A DNA stretch of 64,000 nucleotides from Marinobacterium zhoushanense (GTDB lineage Bacteria; Pseudomonadota; Gammaproteobacteria; Pseudomonadales; Balneatricaceae). A program made the translations under genes and the position numbers. Numbering within the stretch: the stretch's first letter is position 1; the number at the start of each line of letters is the position of its first letter. The stretch covers positions 851,998-915,997 of the forward strand of contig NZ_BMIJ01000001.1 in assembly GCF_014641945.1 (NCBI RefSeq). The letters run 5' to 3'. This document shows, piece by piece, positions 63,586-64,000 of the stretch. Under the pieces are notes generated by a model. That model did no database searches, was not told the origin of the DNA, and saw nothing but the letters and a program-made list of their open reading frames with translations.

Positions 63586-64000
<415 letters not shown>

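Overview
The window is about 60% GC, gene-dense and mostly coded on the minus strand. I saw no rRNA, tRNA or CRISPR array. Outer-membrane beta-barrels, several TRAP transporters, a class L-180 NAD-glutamate dehydrogenase, HpaR/HpaD, RarD and a complete quinohemoprotein amine dehydrogenase (qhp) cluster point to a Gram-negative gammaproteobacterium. It is probably a catabolically versatile marine or Pseudomonas/Oceanospirillales-type organism; the taxonomy is inferred from gene content only.

Layout. (1) 1-5.3 kb: a small catabolic unit of an APH-type kinase (cut by the left edge), a class III aminotransferase of the phospho-lyase type, a LuxR regulator, an aldehyde dehydrogenase and an outer-membrane porin. 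(2) 5.5-13.7 kb: an aromatic-degradation cassette running FAH hydrolase, IclR, VOC extradiol dioxygenase, MhpA-like flavin hydroxylase, TRAP PQM and a SnoaL-like protein. It is bracketed by two decayed fragments of an IS1380-like transposase. (3) 13.9-22.2 kb: qhpADCBFEG, the structural and maturation genes of quinohemoprotein amine dehydrogenase. Divergent from it are an OmpR-type response regulator and a 2114-residue hybrid histidine kinase (22.5-29.6 kb). (4) 29.6-49.5 kb: an indole-3-acetate (iac) degradation region, iacA-B-I-C-D-E-F, TRAP PQM, xylE-like gene, iacG, TRAP PQM and amidase, all on the minus strand. A divergent MarR gene (iacR), a second amidase, an MFS transporter and an SphA-like outer-membrane protein follow. 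(5) 49.6-57.7 kb: AraC regulator, RarD, DsbA-family protein, MBL-fold protein, LysR regulator, hpaR-hpaD and an EAL phosphodiesterase. (6) 57.7-64 kb: glutaminase translationally coupled to a giant NAD-glutamate dehydrogenase, then an amino-acid ABC transporter ATPase cut by the right edge.

How the genes work together. The region looks like an aromatic and amine catabolic island. QHNDH oxidises primary amines in the periplasm. The iac enzymes are expected to convert indole-3-acetate to catechol. HpaD opens homoprotocatechuate. The IclR cassette hydroxylates and ring-opens an unidentified aromatic acid. Three TRAP systems probably import the acids.

The most striking single observation is that the catechol 2,3-dioxygenase embedded in the iac operon lacks a 17-residue net segment. 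That segment carries the catalytic Tyr and the metal-ligand Glu of XylE, although the rest of the protein is well conserved. Other points worth checking are the IS1380 remnants flanking the IclR cassette, a set of 12-bp palindromes controlling hpaR/hpaD, and a partial GEMM-like leader ahead of the EAL gene.
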